60,503 nucleotides of DNA, from positions 1 through 60,503 of the forward strand of contig MCFL01000144.1 in assembly GCA_002102555.1 (NCBI GenBank). Direction: 5' to 3'. The notes under the pieces are model-generated. The model searched no databases. It was not told where the DNA came from and was given only the letters and a program-made list of their open reading frames with translations. Below are positions 1-11,412 of the stretch, in pieces. Position 1 is the stretch's first letter. Each line of letters begins with the position of its first letter. Both the position numbers and the translations under genes were made by a program. The DNA comes from Catenaria anguillulae PL171 (Eukaryota; Blastocladiomycota; Blastocladiomycetes; Blastocladiales; Catenariaceae).

Positions 1-1090
1 GGGCGGGTGAGGGCAAGGACGAGCACCAGAGCTCTTGCGGCAAAGTGTCGTCTAGAAGCCAATGACCCAGTTGGCATCATTGGTTGGTTGTGCATTGAGT
101 GTGTGTGCATAGATTTTATCATTCAACGTCGGATCATCATGCGGTCAGAGAGTGGACAAAGTGTTCGCAGCTGATGACAACTCGTATAACAATTAATCGA
201 TAGGATGTCGCGAGTTCGCCGGATACGCTTCACTGAGAGAACACAGCCCCGAGAGTGTCAACACTTGAGGGAAACGCACCACATACTTATTGATGTGAAG
301 CTGCTACCAATGGCAGAAAAGTGTATGCTTTTGTCACGGTGGAGTCACGTTTTTCCATCCATGAGGGTCAAAGGTAAAATATAAGCCAGGTGGGTCCTGC
401 TCGCGAAACCTCAATCTTGAATTGGGCAGATGGTCAACGATGGAGATGCCGTGTGAACTCGAGTAGTGTGTCTGCCTGCGGCAACCATGCATAGAATATG
501 TCGTCCGTCGTCCTTCAGGAGAGTCAATGCAATAATGCACAACGCAATGCCCGACCCTCCTCCTCCTCGCCCTCTGCGGAACCACCCAGTCATCTTCGTC
601 GCCCAGTCGGCGCATTGTAGACCGCCAACACGAAGTCCACACGACCAGACTGCACATAATGCAGCTTTGCCCAGTGCATCTTTGCCACCCTCCTCTGGGT
701 CAAGATCGGGCACGAGCGCTCGCCACCGTCACATGCACAATGGATACCGCCCTCGCAGCGGGCTCGACACGGCCACCATCAAGGACAACCGTCTCTCACT
801 TCCGACAAGCCTTCTTCGACTTGCGTGTCCGAGCCCAAGTCGGGCCATGCTACTGACGACAGCGACACTGGTGATGGTGATGACGATGTATTCCTTGCCG
901 CCTTGACCTCGTCGCCCTTCCTCTTCTTTCACACATCGTCCGTCCCAACCCTCCTGTCCACCTTGTCTCCCGTCTCGCCTGCTCCGCCCTCCCCACTTCC
1001 TTTACTCACCTCGTCTCGCTCTTGCCCGAAAACACCCTCTCTCCACACCCAAAGTTTCCTTCCATCTCCTTCCTCACCTCACGCCTGCCA
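1..1090. other. Left-edge stretch without a supported gene
   Basis: Several overlapping short open frames exist on both strands, but none shows a recognisable domain. The plus strand between about 740 and 900 has some coding-like texture, including an acidic Asp/Gly-rich stretch near 860-890. It could be an upstream exon of the hypothetical gene that follows. A pyrimidine-rich tract from about 1055 ends in a possible acceptor CAG at 1088-1090. No tRNA, repeat or known protein was seen. Confidence 0.4.
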
Positions 1091-1774
1091 GCCGCACTCG
1101 ACAACACGACTGTGCAAGACCGCGTCAAATGGCTTGCTGCACCCGCAAACTATGGCGGTCCCGGCGTGCTCATGGATTGTTATCATTTCGCATACGGCCA
1201 AGGCATTCCGGCATCCGAGCTCGCTGCGCACATGCGCCACGTGCGTGACGCCATTGCGCAAGTATGCGGCCCGGGGTCGGCCGTGGTGCCGAGTGACATG
1301 TGGCGCGAGGCAAAAGTCAAGGTGATGGAGGATCGCTTGGCAAGTATGGGGTTGCAGGATGAGCATCGGGTCCAAGTTGGGTGGCTTGAGAATGCTGCAG
1401 GCGACAGGGTTGCGGTGCGCAAGGTCATTGAGGCGTGCATGTCTCGCCGCGGGGGTGGATTGATGTTGGCCGGTCCTACTCGTGGACTGTTGGACAATCA
1501 CGAAAAGGATGGAACGGCGGATCCTGGGTTTGTGTTGCCGTGTAGTGGGGATGATGGGCGACAGCTAAGACCAAAAGCCATGGATTGTATGCAAATGCAA
1601 ATCGACTCGGTTTTTATTTACATTGTTGAAGGATGTGAAACTGCACTGAATGACTGCATGATGAGCTCAACGCCGATAAAAGCAACATGGAACACATGGG
1701 CACACACACAAAGGACAACGAGAAAAAGGCACTTGGCTCACTTCACATGCCAACCATATCAAAGCCCTTCTTGA
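1091..1774 (+). CDS. Hypothetical protein, terminal exon (uncertain)
   Basis: An open frame without an ATG at its left end follows a long pyrimidine tract and a CAG acceptor-like site. Its first 130 or so codons look coding: GC-rich third positions and a soluble mixed-helix composition, including segments such as KWLAAPANYGGPGVLMD and EAKVKVMEDRLASMGL. I recognise no family. The last 80 codons look non-coding, so the true end may be earlier, near 1500, or there may be another splice. The frame overlaps the 3' end of the DUF4139 gene on the other strand, so the two would be convergent. An upstream exon would be needed to supply a start. It may also be a remnant. Confidence 0.3.
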   Translation, partial: AALDNTTVQDRVKWLAAPANYGGPGVLMDCYHFAYGQGIPASELAAHMRHVRDAIAQVCGPGSAVVPSDMWREAKVKVMEDRLASMGLQDEHRVQVGWLENAAGDRVAVRKVIEACMSRRGGGLMLAGPTRGLLDNHEKDGTADPGFVLPCSGDDGRQLRPKAMDCMQMQIDSVFIYIVEGCETALNDCMMSSTPIKATWNTWAHTQRTTRKRHLAHFTCQPYQSPS

Positions 1775-4065
1775 CCTCGACCCGGTACGCACACACAATC
1801 TCGACTGTGCCCTGAGCGGGAACCTCGACCGTCCACTCAATCACACCCAAGTCCTTGTACATCTTTGGCGGACCAGCCACCTTGCCCTCGTCCGCGGCCT
1901 GAGCCTCGGCTGCCACCGGTGCACCCTCCTTGCCCTTGCCCTTTGCGCCCTTGCTCTGTGCCTCCTTTTCCTTGATCTCCGCCTCCTCCTTGCTCTCATA
2001 TACAATGAGCTTTCCAGCTGCTGCTCCACCACCAGCTGCCTTTTTCGCTTCCTTGTCACTGGCGGGTGCCGGGTCCACCATGGTCACCACAACCGACTGA
2101 TGCATGCTGACGGGGACCTGGTCCGACACGGTCACGAGCGTGGGTTTGTTGTTTGCCTTTTTGTTTTTGATGACAATGCGTTGCGTGCAGTGCATGGCCG
2201 TGGAGCCTTCGGCAACGGCGGCACTGGAGCCATCCGAGGCACTCGTGCCGGAAAACAAGCTACCCAGGAGGCCGCCTTGCGCTTTGCCGAGCTCGGTAAC
2301 GCGGTCGAGCGGCTTGTACAGAATGTCGAGCGACGGGTCGGTGCCGAGCGATAGGGTGAATTTGGATTGAGGCAGGACGAGCTGTGCACTTTTGTGTGAG
2401 CAGACGAATACACACAATTTGGCGAATCAAGAAGATGGACAACGTACGGGCAATGACGACTTGTTGATAAACGACCCGTCCAAAAACACATTGCATCCCC
2501 CGCCACCAAGCAACGTGTACTCTGACGTGTTTGTCACCTCGCCCACAAGGTACGCCGCGGCCGCGAGTTTTGGGCAACTCACGTGCTTGAGCTCAATGGG
2601 CATGTCAACCCGTGCCACATTGACGCGATGACCCTCGGATCCCGTTGGAATGGTGGCCAGCGTCGGTAAAATGAACGTGGCTGCCACGGCGCCTGCGGTT
2701 GCCGTGGCCGATGCCGCCAAGGCTCCGGGATCTTCGCCATACGTGTCCAAATCATCGTCTTCGTCTTCATCCTCAATCGTTGCGTCGTACTGATCGTAAC
2801 GAACACTGGCCATTCTTGCCGACTCGCCACTTCCGCCGCCGCCAAATGAAAATCCGCCCTTTTTCTTCATCTTTGCGCTATGCAGAAACACGGGCTGCAC
2901 GGGCGGATCGGCCTTGCGCACGTACCAGGCCGAGTCGTATGCGGGCGGCTTGCCTGCCGTGGTGTTGGACACGGTGGCTGTCGACAGCGTGAGATGCGTG
3001 TCGATCCAAGGGTCCGTGGACCGTTGCGTGATGCGCGCGGCGTATGTGAGTTGGAGTTGGGAGCGGGTCGAGGACACGCGGCAGTCGTAAAAGGGGATCC
3101 AGAATGCGTTCGGGACGACTATACATACACACTTGGGCGGTGAGGACATAGGTTCGAGCGGACCGAAAGGAGAAGAGGTAAGAAAAAGCGTATGTACTGT
3201 AGCTGACGACCAATTTCACGTCGATTTCTTGGTCTTGCCCAGCGGCTTCCTCGGCTGGTTTGCCATTTTGACCCGCGGCGGCATCGTCGTCGGCCAATCC
3301 GTTGCCGGGTTGCACAACAACCACAATGGAATAAACCTCCTCAAACCTGCCCTCGCCCCTCCTCTTGACCTTGCTTTCATTCTCACTGATCCACGCACTC
3401 ACCTCCTGCACTTGCTTTTCCTTCTTTTCGCGGTCGCGCCGGATCGAAATCTTGCGATGTGCCAGATCCTGAGCGCGCGACTCGAACGCAGGCAGAAACT
3501 GGGTAAAGAAAGTGGGGGGATCCACAACGACTTTTGAGCCCGTGGGCGGCGTTTGTTCGGAAACAAGCGTCGAGGGCGGGCCGGGCTTGACGACGGTCGA
3601 AGCAAACTTGGACAGCGTGTTGATGTGATCATCCACGAGCGCGGATTCGGCGAGCAATTCGGCCACATCAAGGTTAAGCTTTTTCAATTCGGCACGCTTG
3701 TCCTTGATTTTCTTGACCAGGTCTGCCTCGCTACCCTTATCGTCCTCGCCCTCCTCGTCATCATCTACGGGTTCCATGGCACGCACAAACTGGACATCGG
3801 CCACAATGGCGTTGCCCGACGCCACCTCGACGCGGATCGAGTCCTGGGCCAAGTCGCCGGGCACGCCGCGTAGCTTGATTTCCGAGGTGCCGCGGGCAGG
3901 CAGGCGCAGGCGCGACAATGGGCGCGACACTTCGGCACGGTCCGAGTACACGGTGGCCGAGGAGACGGGGTGGGCGCGTGACGCCAGGGTCACGAGGTGT
4001 GGAGCGGGGCCAGGGGTCGGGCTGGCGGCGTTGGCCGAGCCGGGGACGCGGGCGGTGGACGTCAT
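1743..4065 (-). CDS. DUF4140/DUF4139 domain protein (MuiA/F37C4.5-like)
   Basis: Three exons fit cleanly: 4065-3198, 3118-2448 and 2381-1743, with introns of 79 nt (phase 1) and 66 nt (phase 0), giving 725 residues. The N-terminal part (about residues 30-100) has the DUF4140 pattern, with SSATVYSDRAEVSR followed by SIRVEVASGNAIVADVQF. A charged helical, probably coiled-coil linker follows (about 110-250). The DUF4139 part begins across intron 1 with VPNAFWIPFYDCRVSS and continues with THLTLSTATVS, as the family does. A long acidic and Gly-rich insert (about residues 380-420) and a Lys/Glu/Ala-rich stretch near the C-terminus look disordered. The family is found in bacteria and eukaryotes, and its molecular role is not established. 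It lies head-to-head with the ankyrin-like gene, 235 bp apart. Confidence 0.85.
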
Positions 4066-4300
4066 GGTGGGTGGGTGAGTATCACGTCACGGTGTATGCT
4101 TCGCGTGCAGCAAGTAAATACACTTGGCCTGCTATTGTCATATGTATGTACTGCGATAAATCGGAAGAGCTTTGAAAATTGTAAATATCGCGTCCAAGTC
4201 ACTGATCACGGCGGCCAGGCCAACTTTGGATGCCTTTCTGCTCATTGATCATGAGTTGACTCGTCAACACAGAACATGACCATACTACATGTCTTTGTAA
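4066..4300. promoter_or_regulatory. Shared upstream region of two divergent genes
   Basis: These 235 bp lie between the ATG of the DUF4139 gene (-) and that of the ankyrin-like gene (+), and so must hold both core promoters. The segment is more A/T-rich than its neighbours. No convincing TATA box was identified. The call rests on position only. Confidence 0.4.
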
Positions 4301-5833
4301 ATGCTTGACTCGACGCAAGACACCACCATGATGACGACTGCCGCTGAGGCTGAGGCTGGGGAGCATCACCCTCCGCCACTGCCTCTTGACCTGGCCGAAC
4401 TTGTGCTGGTCCAAGCCATCCGTGCCACTCCCTCCATCTACATGTCCCACTTCACTCGCCACCAGCTCGCCTTGCTGCACGCCCTCGGGCCGCGGCACCT
4501 GTTCCCGAGCATCACGGACGCCCTCCTGTGCCAAGCACACCGCATTCACGTGCCAGATATCTGCGACGCTGGCGACACTTGGCTGCTCGGCAAATTGCTC
4601 GATGTGCAAGTCCCCAACCCTCGGCGCCACATGTGGGTCGCCAGGCACAAACTATACCCACGCTCGCAATGCATGCTCGAGGGCGCCAGCTCCCGCGGCG
4701 ATTTCGATACGCTTGGGTATTGGTTTCGACTGGCAACCCTTGGGGCTGCACGGACAAGTGTGCCTGTGCGAGTCACGGGGGCAATGGCCCGCAGAGCCAT
4801 TTTGGGGGCAGCCCGGAGCCACCGCTTGGATGTGATCAAGTGGCTGCTCGATATGATTCCAAAGGTATCTTTGACCAGCGACGAGCAGCGCACGTGCTGG
4901 ATGCTTGCCTATGCGGGCGTCAAGGCAACGTGTCCTCGGTTTCTCAACTGGATGCTATTTAACTGTGTTCCAGGAGACGCCTCGGGATGCCCCGTTGCTG
5001 CCACTGCTGCGTCATGTCTCTGGTGTTCGCCCGTTCCCACTGGCCTGTTTTCTGGCACCAAAGTACACATTCAAAACTTTGTCACGACCATTTGCAAGTT
5101 GGGCCATGCCAACTGCTTCCGATCCATTCTCGCCCTCGGTAATCCCCAACAAGTCCGGTCCTGGATCCCGCATCATGCGCTTCTCGTTGCAACCAAGGAC
5201 TCGTCGCTTGCACACCTAAGCATTCTCGATGTTTTCTTTCAAGAATACTCTGGACCTGATATGCCAAAGTTTCGCGTGTGGGATGGCGTTGGGATCAATG
5301 TACGCGAACATTTGCTTGCCCTGGATACGCAGGGCCAGTTGCTTTCGCAAATGGGTTTGGACGAGGTGAGCCGCGCAGGCCAGGTGTGGATCATGAACTG
5401 GTGGTTGGCTCGGTTTCGCGAAGCAAAGTTGCCGTGCTTGCGGTATTCCAGCAAGGCGTTCAAGTTCAAGTCGAGCCAGGCGGGCGTCAAGTCAATTGCA
5501 TGGTGGCTCGCCTCGGGCCTGTTGGATCAAGAGTCCATGGTCGTCAATGTGTGGGTGTATTGTTTCTACGGCTGGTACAAGTTGGTCGAGATGTTGGTTG
5601 CCGGCCACGTTCAAGTGTCGTTTGTACCGATTCCCACGCGCACAACCTGGGTGTGGCCCAGGATTGAAGAAAGCAACCAGCGGGTGGCCGCAAGGATTCA
5701 ACGGTGGTGGGAAAGCTCAGGGATGCGTGAAAAGACGGGCTTGGACCGATTTCAGTGCTTGGACTATATTGGCCCGACTGGCGCGAGTAAGGAAAACGTG
5801 TGGAATTGGAGTCGGGTGTTGGAGAAATCATGA
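4301..5833 (+). CDS. Ankyrin-like repeat protein, single exon
   Basis: An uninterrupted frame of 510 codons with no sign of introns. The first ATG is at 4301, but the ATG at 4328 sits in a better context (CACCACCATG) and may be the real start, removing nine residues. After a Pro/Glu-rich N-terminus comes a Leu-rich segment. Degenerate ankyrin-like helix pairs follow, for example SSRGDFDTLGYWFRLA (about residue 130), ILGAARSHRLDVIKWLLD (about 165) and AGVKSIAWWLASGLLD (about 393). Ankyrin repeats bind proteins; no catalytic motif is visible. It is distinct from the F-box-like family further on, although both are helical-repeat proteins. The oligo-T tract that received the copia element begins about 20 bp after the stop, so the element probably lies in or just past the 3' UTR. 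Confidence 0.75.
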   Translation: MLDSTQDTTMMTTAAEAEAGEHHPPPLPLDLAELVLVQAIRATPSIYMSHFTRHQLALLHALGPRHLFPSITDALLCQAHRIHVPDICDAGDTWLLGKLLDVQVPNPRRHMWVARHKLYPRSQCMLEGASSRGDFDTLGYWFRLATLGAARTSVPVRVTGAMARRAILGAARSHRLDVIKWLLDMIPKVSLTSDEQRTCWMLAYAGVKATCPRFLNWMLFNCVPGDASGCPVAATAASCLWCSPVPTGLFSGTKVHIQNFVTTICKLGHANCFRSILALGNPQQVRSWIPHHALLVATKDSSLAHLSILDVFFQEYSGPDMPKFRVWDGVGINVREHLLALDTQGQLLSQMGLDEVSRAGQVWIMNWWLARFREAKLPCLRYSSKAFKFKSSQAGVKSIAWWLASGLLDQESMVVNVWVYCFYGWYKLVEMLVAGHVQVSFVPIPTRTTWVWPRIEESNQRVAARIQRWWESSGMREKTGLDRFQCLDYIGPTGASKENVWNWSRVLEKS

Positions 5834-5873
5834 GTCGTCTTCACGTTGCAAATTGTTTTTTTTTTTTTTTTTT

Positions 5874-6359
5874 TGTTGTGATTTGGTCTGAAGTGGAGAT
5901 GAAAGCAGCAATCGATAGGGGATCTGTGTGTCTTGATTGATTGGTACAGATCTGTCCGACCTTTCGGGCGGGAGCGGTCCGCTATTTGTACCCTCGTCAG
6001 GCCCCTGTCTGGGCCCACCAGGTCCGCTCGGGGATACTCTCTAGTCCCCTTGGCGACGAGCTCTTCACTCTGTACTTATTCAGCGATACGGTAAATCTAG
6101 GTATGCCATGAAAGGCTGTGTCCTTGCCGCACTCATGCATGGGATAAGCATGGCGGTGTCGGATACTAATTCCTAGCCTTAATCGCTCATAGGTACTCGC
6201 CGTTGGTACTGAGGTATTGACTCACAGTCAATGGGAATGAAGGCTCTCTTCATGTATCCGGCCATTACCAGATAGTGTTGGTCAATGCACTGCCGCGGCT
6301 GTGTCAGTCACGTAGTTGCCATTGAGCACGTGTGCGGTAAGGCTTAGCATTTCACAACA
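5874..6359 (-). repeat. 3' LTR of the copia element
   Basis: A 486-bp direct repeat of 11413-11898. It borders the oligo-T tract (5856-5873) downstream of the ankyrin-like gene. Confidence 0.93.
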
Positions 6360-6370
6360 CTCCCCCTCAT
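6360..6370 (-). other. Putative polypurine tract
   Basis: On the minus strand, ATGAGGGGGAG directly abuts the 3' LTR. This is the usual place and composition of the plus-strand primer of LTR elements. Confidence 0.65.
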
Positions 6371-6649
6371 ACCTATCGATTTCCGTCTGGATGTGTCTTG
6401 GGACTACCCGGCCAACTGGTTGTCCGGTGGTGCCGTGTATGCACCCTTCCTTGTGGATCGATCAATCTGTTCTTCACAGACGCGTCAGCTTCTGATCCCC
6501 CATATGCACTTTTGCGGCCATTTCCCAAGGTCCAGGTCGGACGGCTCTTCGCCGGCACATGGTCTCTTCGACTTGACTCGCTTCCGAATCTGTATGCATT
6601 ATGCATTCCATATGGCCTTGACCCGATTGCTTTCAATCGCCATGACTTC

Positions 6650-9600
6650 TCATGGTTCGGCAGTCGCTTTCGATTTCGTCACGCGAGCTTCCTCACGGCT
6701 CAACATTCCTAACCCCTTGACGTGATGCCAGTGCTTGTTGGCGGCTAACGCCTTCGTGAAGATATCTGCGGTGTTGTCAAAGCTTGCCACCGGCATGACC
6801 TTAACAGTCTTTCCGTTCTCCTGGGCAACCCACGCATGGTACTTCGGATCAATGTGCTTCATTGCATCAGTCCGGACAAATCCCTTTTGGACTTGCTTGA
6901 TGCACGCTTCATTGTCCTCATACACAGGAATCGGCCTTGGATTGTCATCCAGCCCCGTTGTCTTTTCAACGAAGTCCTGCAGCCTGTGCAACCATACTGC
7001 CTCGCGAGCACCTTCGTACAAAGCGATCAGTTCCGCGTGTGCCGTGGACGTGGCAACCACTGTCTGCTTCTTCGATCTCCACGAAATGGCCGCTCCTCCA
7101 AGCTTGAAAACGTATCCTCCTTGTGACTTGCCAGAGTTCTTATCTGACTTGTACCCAGCATCAGCGAATCCACACAGTGTCTCGGTGGAGTCTCGCCGAT
7201 ACAAGATGCCAAAGTCTACGGTCCTCTTCAGGTACCGCAAGATACGTTTCATGCCTTTCCAGTGGCGTATCGTCGGCTTCTGGGCGTGTCGAGCAAGCAC
7301 GTTGACTGCATATGCAATATCAGGTCTTGTCCTGTTTGCCAACCACATGAGCTCACCGATCGCCGAGAAGTATGGGAATTCAGGTCCGAGTATTTGCTCC
7401 CCCTCTTCCGCATCCCCATACTGCTCGCGCTCGCCGCCTTCTACCATTGGCGTGTCGATCGGGTTGCAATCCTCCATGGAGTACTTCTTTAGTAACTTCC
7501 GGACGTATGTGGTCTGATGCACAAAGATGCCTCCATCGAAGTGCTCAATTTGCAGTCCAATGCAGTGGGAGACTTGGCCGAGATCCTTCATCTCGAACTC
7601 GCTGACCATCATCTTCTTTGCATGCGCAACAGCACTCTTTGTACCGATGATGTTCAGATCGTCCACATAGATCGCAATGATGACAAATTCGGCGCCTTTT
7701 CGCCAAATGAAAACACACGGAGCAATGTCAGAGTTCTTGAATCCTTGCTTGACCAAGTACGCCGTCAGCCGGTGGAACCAGGCACGACCAGATTGCTTCA
7801 GTCCGTACAGTGCCTTTTGCAGCAGCACAACTGGCACCTTCATCTCGGCCTGCCGATCCTCCTGATGACCCTCGGGCGCTTTCAAGAACATCTTGTGATC
7901 CAGATCCCCATACAAGTATGCCGTGACAACATCTTCTGCGTCAGTGTCGAGCCCATGTCGAGCCGCCAATGCAATCAAGTAACGATACGTCGCCGCGTCC
8001 ACAACTGGAGCATACGTGTCCGTGTAATCTTCACCGAACCGTTGGGCATATCCCTTTGCGACGAGGCGTGCCTTGTACCGTGCGATCCTGCCGTCTGCAT
8101 CACGCTTGCGGTTAAACACCCACTTGTAGCCAATCGGGACAAATCCTTCCGGCAATTCCTGGACATCCCCAAGAACTTGTCGCGACTTGATTGAATTTAG
8201 CTCGTCATCCATGGCCTTGCGCCATTTCGGCCACACCTTCTGTTGGCGCGCTGCTTCGACAGTTTTGGGATCTGGGTCCGTGTCTTCATCATCGTGGACG
8301 TGGTGGACTTCTCCACCCGATTTCCCAGCTGGTTGCATCTGCTGCAACGCCGCCTCAGCTCCCAATGGAGCCGAGCTGCCACGTAAGCCTTCACTCACCC
8401 TTGCAACCTTCGTCGCCTGCGCAGAGTTCAACTCCTCGTTCGTCCGTCGCTTGCGCGGGTTCTTGTCTTTCGCGCCTGGCGGCCGTCCCGCCTTTTTCCT
8501 CGGTGACACATCCTTTGCTGGCGGTCCCACCTGGACTGACGTCGGGTTGTTCTTTACGATCGATCCGATGCCTTCGACGGCCATGACGCCTTGTTCGGGT
8601 GCGAATGCGTGCGGCGCTCGTTCGGCGATCCTGTGTAAAGTGACAATGTCCCGTACGTTCTGTTCCACCCTTTGGTGGTTCAGCGTTTGCCCCTGGAATA
8701 TCGCCGAGCGTTGAGGTCTTTCCTCAAATAGATTGCTCTTCATTTCCCGTGTCCGTTGGTCCTTTTCCAACGTTGCCAGTGGGTCCACGTTTGGTTCACC
8801 CAGGGCCGGGAACAGCGTCTCGTCAAAGACACAATCAGCGAATCGCGCTCGGAACATGGCACCAGTCTTGGGCTCGAGGTAGCGAATGATCGAATGAGAG
8901 TCGTATCCTACATATATTCCTAATGTACGCTGTGGACCCAGTTTGTGCCTCTTCGGCGGTGGTATCGGGATGTACACTGCGCAGCCAAATGTTCGTAAGT
9001 GGGCAATTGAGGGCTTTTCCCCATCAAGTAACTCTCTGGGAGATTCCGTCATCGTCCCAGCTGGCCGGTACTGCAGCAAATCATTCGCGTGCATCACCGC
9101 CGGCCCCCAACAAGACGCCGGTAGATTACAGCCCATAAGCAGCGACCGAGCGACTTGTTGAATGCGCTTGATTTGCGCTTCCGCAGACCCATTCTGTGCA
9201 TGCACATATTCCACGCACGTCTCGTGTTCAATACCTAACGACTCGAGAAACGATTTCATCGAGGCCGAGACGAACTCTTGAGCGTTGTCAAAACGAATCT
9301 TCTTCGTCCGCCGCTCCGGGTATTGAGTCCTCATCTGCACAATGAATTTGACCACCGTAGACAATGCAACATCCTTCGACGAAAGCAAGTACACAAATGA
9401 TCTCCTCGTGCCTCGACAAACGATGACCATGAAGTACTTGAACGGCCCCGACGGCGGTTCAATCGGCCCATGCTCATCAACGGACAAGTGGCTCAAGAAT
9501 TCGGGATTCTCTGTCGGCAGGTGGTAGTCGAACCTTGCGGCCTGGTACTTCCCCAAAGCACACGGTTGACACGGCTTACCCACGACACCGTCATCACAGG

Positions 9601-10177
9601 GACCATCGCCCTTCCACTTGCTCGGGCCTCCGCGAGTGGACTTCACCAACTTGCGGGTCATCGTCTTGCCTGGGTGTCCTAATCTCGCATGCATCGTGGC
9701 CTCAAGGCTCAGGCCTCGTCCTTCAACATGGCATGCCACCGCGATTCCTCCTGTCGCTGTCATCGTCCCAAAGTAGAGGCCATCGCCCCTGTCACGGAAT
9801 ACGTCTTTCAACTTGTGGTTCTTCCGTACACGAATCTCTTCCACACCGTCGTCGCCTTTGCGGGTGTAGATGTGCAGGCCATTTTCCCGCAGTGCCCGTA
9901 AGCTGATCAGGTTCCTGTTGGATGACGGTGCGTACACCGCATCAGGTATGTCAAGAATCGTGCCACTACTCAGTCGCACTTGGGCATGGCCCACCTTGGC
10001 TGGCATGTCTCCTGCAATTGTGTTAACGCGAATCGTGTGTGTATTAAGGTCGTTACCTAATCCAATGAAGAACCTTTTGCTCCTCAAGACACAATGCGTC
10101 GTCCCACAATCCAGGAGGCAGTCGTCAAACAGACTCCTCCTGGCCACTGCCCGCCACAACGGAACCCTCGTCATCAA
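6650..10177 (-). CDS. copia pol polyprotein region
   Basis: One open frame of 1,175 codons. Parts in order: an aspartic protease region near the N-terminus; a GAG-pre-integrase segment (LGHPGKTMTRKLV); a DDE integrase core; a reverse transcriptase with the YVDDLNIIG active-site box; and an RNase H with the ATSTAHAELIALYEGAREA segment. Integrase before reverse transcriptase is diagnostic of copia rather than gypsy. A basic Pro/Lys-rich linker separates integrase from reverse transcriptase. The region looks whole. Confidence 0.93.
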   Translation of the reverse strand: MMTRVPLWRAVARRSLFDDCLLDCGTTHCVLRSKRFFIGLGNDLNTHTIRVNTIAGDMPAKVGHAQVRLSSGTILDIPDAVYAPSSNRNLISLRALRENGLHIYTRKGDDGVEEIRVRKNHKLKDVFRDRGDGLYFGTMTATGGIAVACHVEGRGLSLEATMHARLGHPGKTMTRKLVKSTRGGPSKWKGDGPCDDGVVGKPCQPCALGKYQAARFDYHLPTENPEFLSHLSVDEHGPIEPPSGPFKYFMVIVCRGTRRSFVYLLSSKDVALSTVVKFIVQMRTQYPERRTKKIRFDNAQEFVSASMKSFLESLGIEHETCVEYVHAQNGSAEAQIKRIQQVARSLLMGCNLPASCWGPAVMHANDLLQYRPAGTMTESPRELLDGEKPSIAHLRTFGCAVYIPIPPPKRHKLGPQRTLGIYVGYDSHSIIRYLEPKTGAMFRARFADCVFDETLFPALGEPNVDPLATLEKDQRTREMKSNLFEERPQRSAIFQGQTLNHQRVEQNVRDIVTLHRIAERAPHAFAPEQGVMAVEGIGSIVKNNPTSVQVGPPAKDVSPRKKAGRPPGAKDKNPRKRRTNEELNSAQATKVARVSEGLRGSSAPLGAEAALQQMQPAGKSGGEVHHVHDDEDTDPDPKTVEAARQQKVWPKWRKAMDDELNSIKSRQVLGDVQELPEGFVPIGYKWVFNRKRDADGRIARYKARLVAKGYAQRFGEDYTDTYAPVVDAATYRYLIALAARHGLDTDAEDVVTAYLYGDLDHKMFLKAPEGHQEDRQAEMKVPVVLLQKALYGLKQSGRAWFHRLTAYLVKQGFKNSDIAPCVFIWRKGAEFVIIAIYVDDLNIIGTKSAVAHAKKMMVSEFEMKDLGQVSHCIGLQIEHFDGGIFVHQTTYVRKLLKKYSMEDCNPIDTPMVEGGEREQYGDAEEGEQILGPEFPYFSAIGELMWLANRTRPDIAYAVNVLARHAQKPTIRHWKGMKRILRYLKRTVDFGILYRRDSTETLCGFADAGYKSDKNSGKSQGGYVFKLGGAAISWRSKKQTVVATSTAHAELIALYEGAREAVWLHRLQDFVEKTTGLDDNPRPIPVYEDNEACIKQVQKGFVRTDAMKHIDPKYHAWVAQENGKTVKVMPVASFDNTADIFTKALAANKHWHHVKGLGMLSREEARVTKSKATAEP

Positions 10178-11260
10178 CCTCCATCGGGTCGTCGTTCATA
10201 CTCGAGCCTTCGCCCGCGTACGCCTCACCACCAAACACGGCCGGCTTGTCCTTGGTCGGCAGGGTGAAGGGACCAGTCACGTCCACGCAATTCACCTCAC
10301 CAAACGTCATGATGCCTTGTGCACCCAACGCCACCTCGATGTTGTTGGCTTGCGCCCGTCTAGCGCTGCCGGCCTCGTTAGCCCGGCTCTGCTGGTACGC
10401 GGCCTTTGCCGCGGCCGACGCCGTGCAATCCCTGCCAATGTGCCCGCGGACGCCACACGCGAAGCACTTCACCCTGGACATATCCTTGGGCGTGCGCCTA
10501 CCCGACTTTGGGTTTCTCCTTTGGCCCCGCCGGTGACCGGTGTATGGATGGGCGCGGCCGGCACCAGTGTTGGTTGTGGTCGCGTGCACCTCGGCGGCCG
10601 TCGTCTTGCTGATCATGCGGGCGCGCTCGTGCGCCACCTTGTCCCTGGCCTCGTGCTCGCGCAGCTCGAACATGAGCTGGTTGAACGACGTCAGGCCCTT
10701 CGACCTCAGCGTCGTCCGCAGACTCGCATCACCCAGCGTTTCCACGGTCTTGGAGATGAGCTCGGTCTCGGTGACGTCGCCCTTGAAGCCGCAGAGCTTC
10801 ATCTTCTTGGTCAGGGCGGCGAGCTTCGTTTCGTACTCGTCCAGCGAGCCGCAACGATCCAGGCGAACGCGCGAAAGTCTTGCTGCACTTGGGCCGTCAT
10901 GGCCTTCACCGCCAGGGCAAACTTGTCCTTGATTGCCGCGCGGACCTTGGCCGGGTTGCGGACATCATGGAACACGTCACGCAATCCGTCGTCGAGATGC
11001 GCGTCAATGATGACGCGCATGGCCGCGTCGTCTTGCTCGCGGCGGCGGGTTGCTTCGGTGTTGGAATTGTTTCCGCCGTCGGCGTTGTTGGCGTTGTTCG
11101 TCGTGGGCGCGCTCGTCGTGGGCGCAACCAAGGTATGCTCAAGGCCACGGACCTTGGCATAGCCAAGCAGGTCGTCGTCCCAGGGAAGGAAGTTTTCGCC
11201 GTTGATTTGGAGTTTGTCGAAAACAACTTGGAAGAGGTTGAACTTGAATTCGGTAGTCAT
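10125..11260 (-). CDS. copia gag region (about one break)
   Basis: The N-terminal part resembles copia-type capsid (the helical Retrotran-gag type, with a FLPWDDDLLGYAK segment near the start). The C-terminal part has a CCHC zinc knuckle with the core CFACGVRGHIGRDC, expected of the nucleic-acid-binding end of Gag. The region overlaps the start of pol in a different frame. In Ty1-type elements that arrangement is bridged by programmed ribosomal frameshifting. The region appears broken about once. Confidence 0.8.
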
Positions 11261-11399
11261 GGTGGTGGGAGAGAGTAGTGAATGAAGTAGTATTGAAGCA
11301 GGGGGGAACGGCCAGCGTTACAGAATGTGCTTGAATGTGTGATGTGGGAAGTGGGGCGACTGCTGCTAGTGAGAGGAGAGTGCGAGCGGGAGAGGCTAT

Positions 11400-11412
11400 G
11401 GTGCTGATAACG
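11400..11412 (-). other. Putative primer-binding site
   Basis: Immediately inside the 5' LTR, the minus strand reads CGTTATCAGCACC. This resembles the TATCAG-type binding sites that copia elements use with a cleaved initiator-Met tRNA. The position is seen directly; the tRNA match is an inference. Confidence 0.5.

Noticed and set aside
9870-11162. A 430-codon plus-strand open frame inside the copia element
   Set aside because: Antisense to gag and pol, with no protein family; explained by codon bias of the sense frames.
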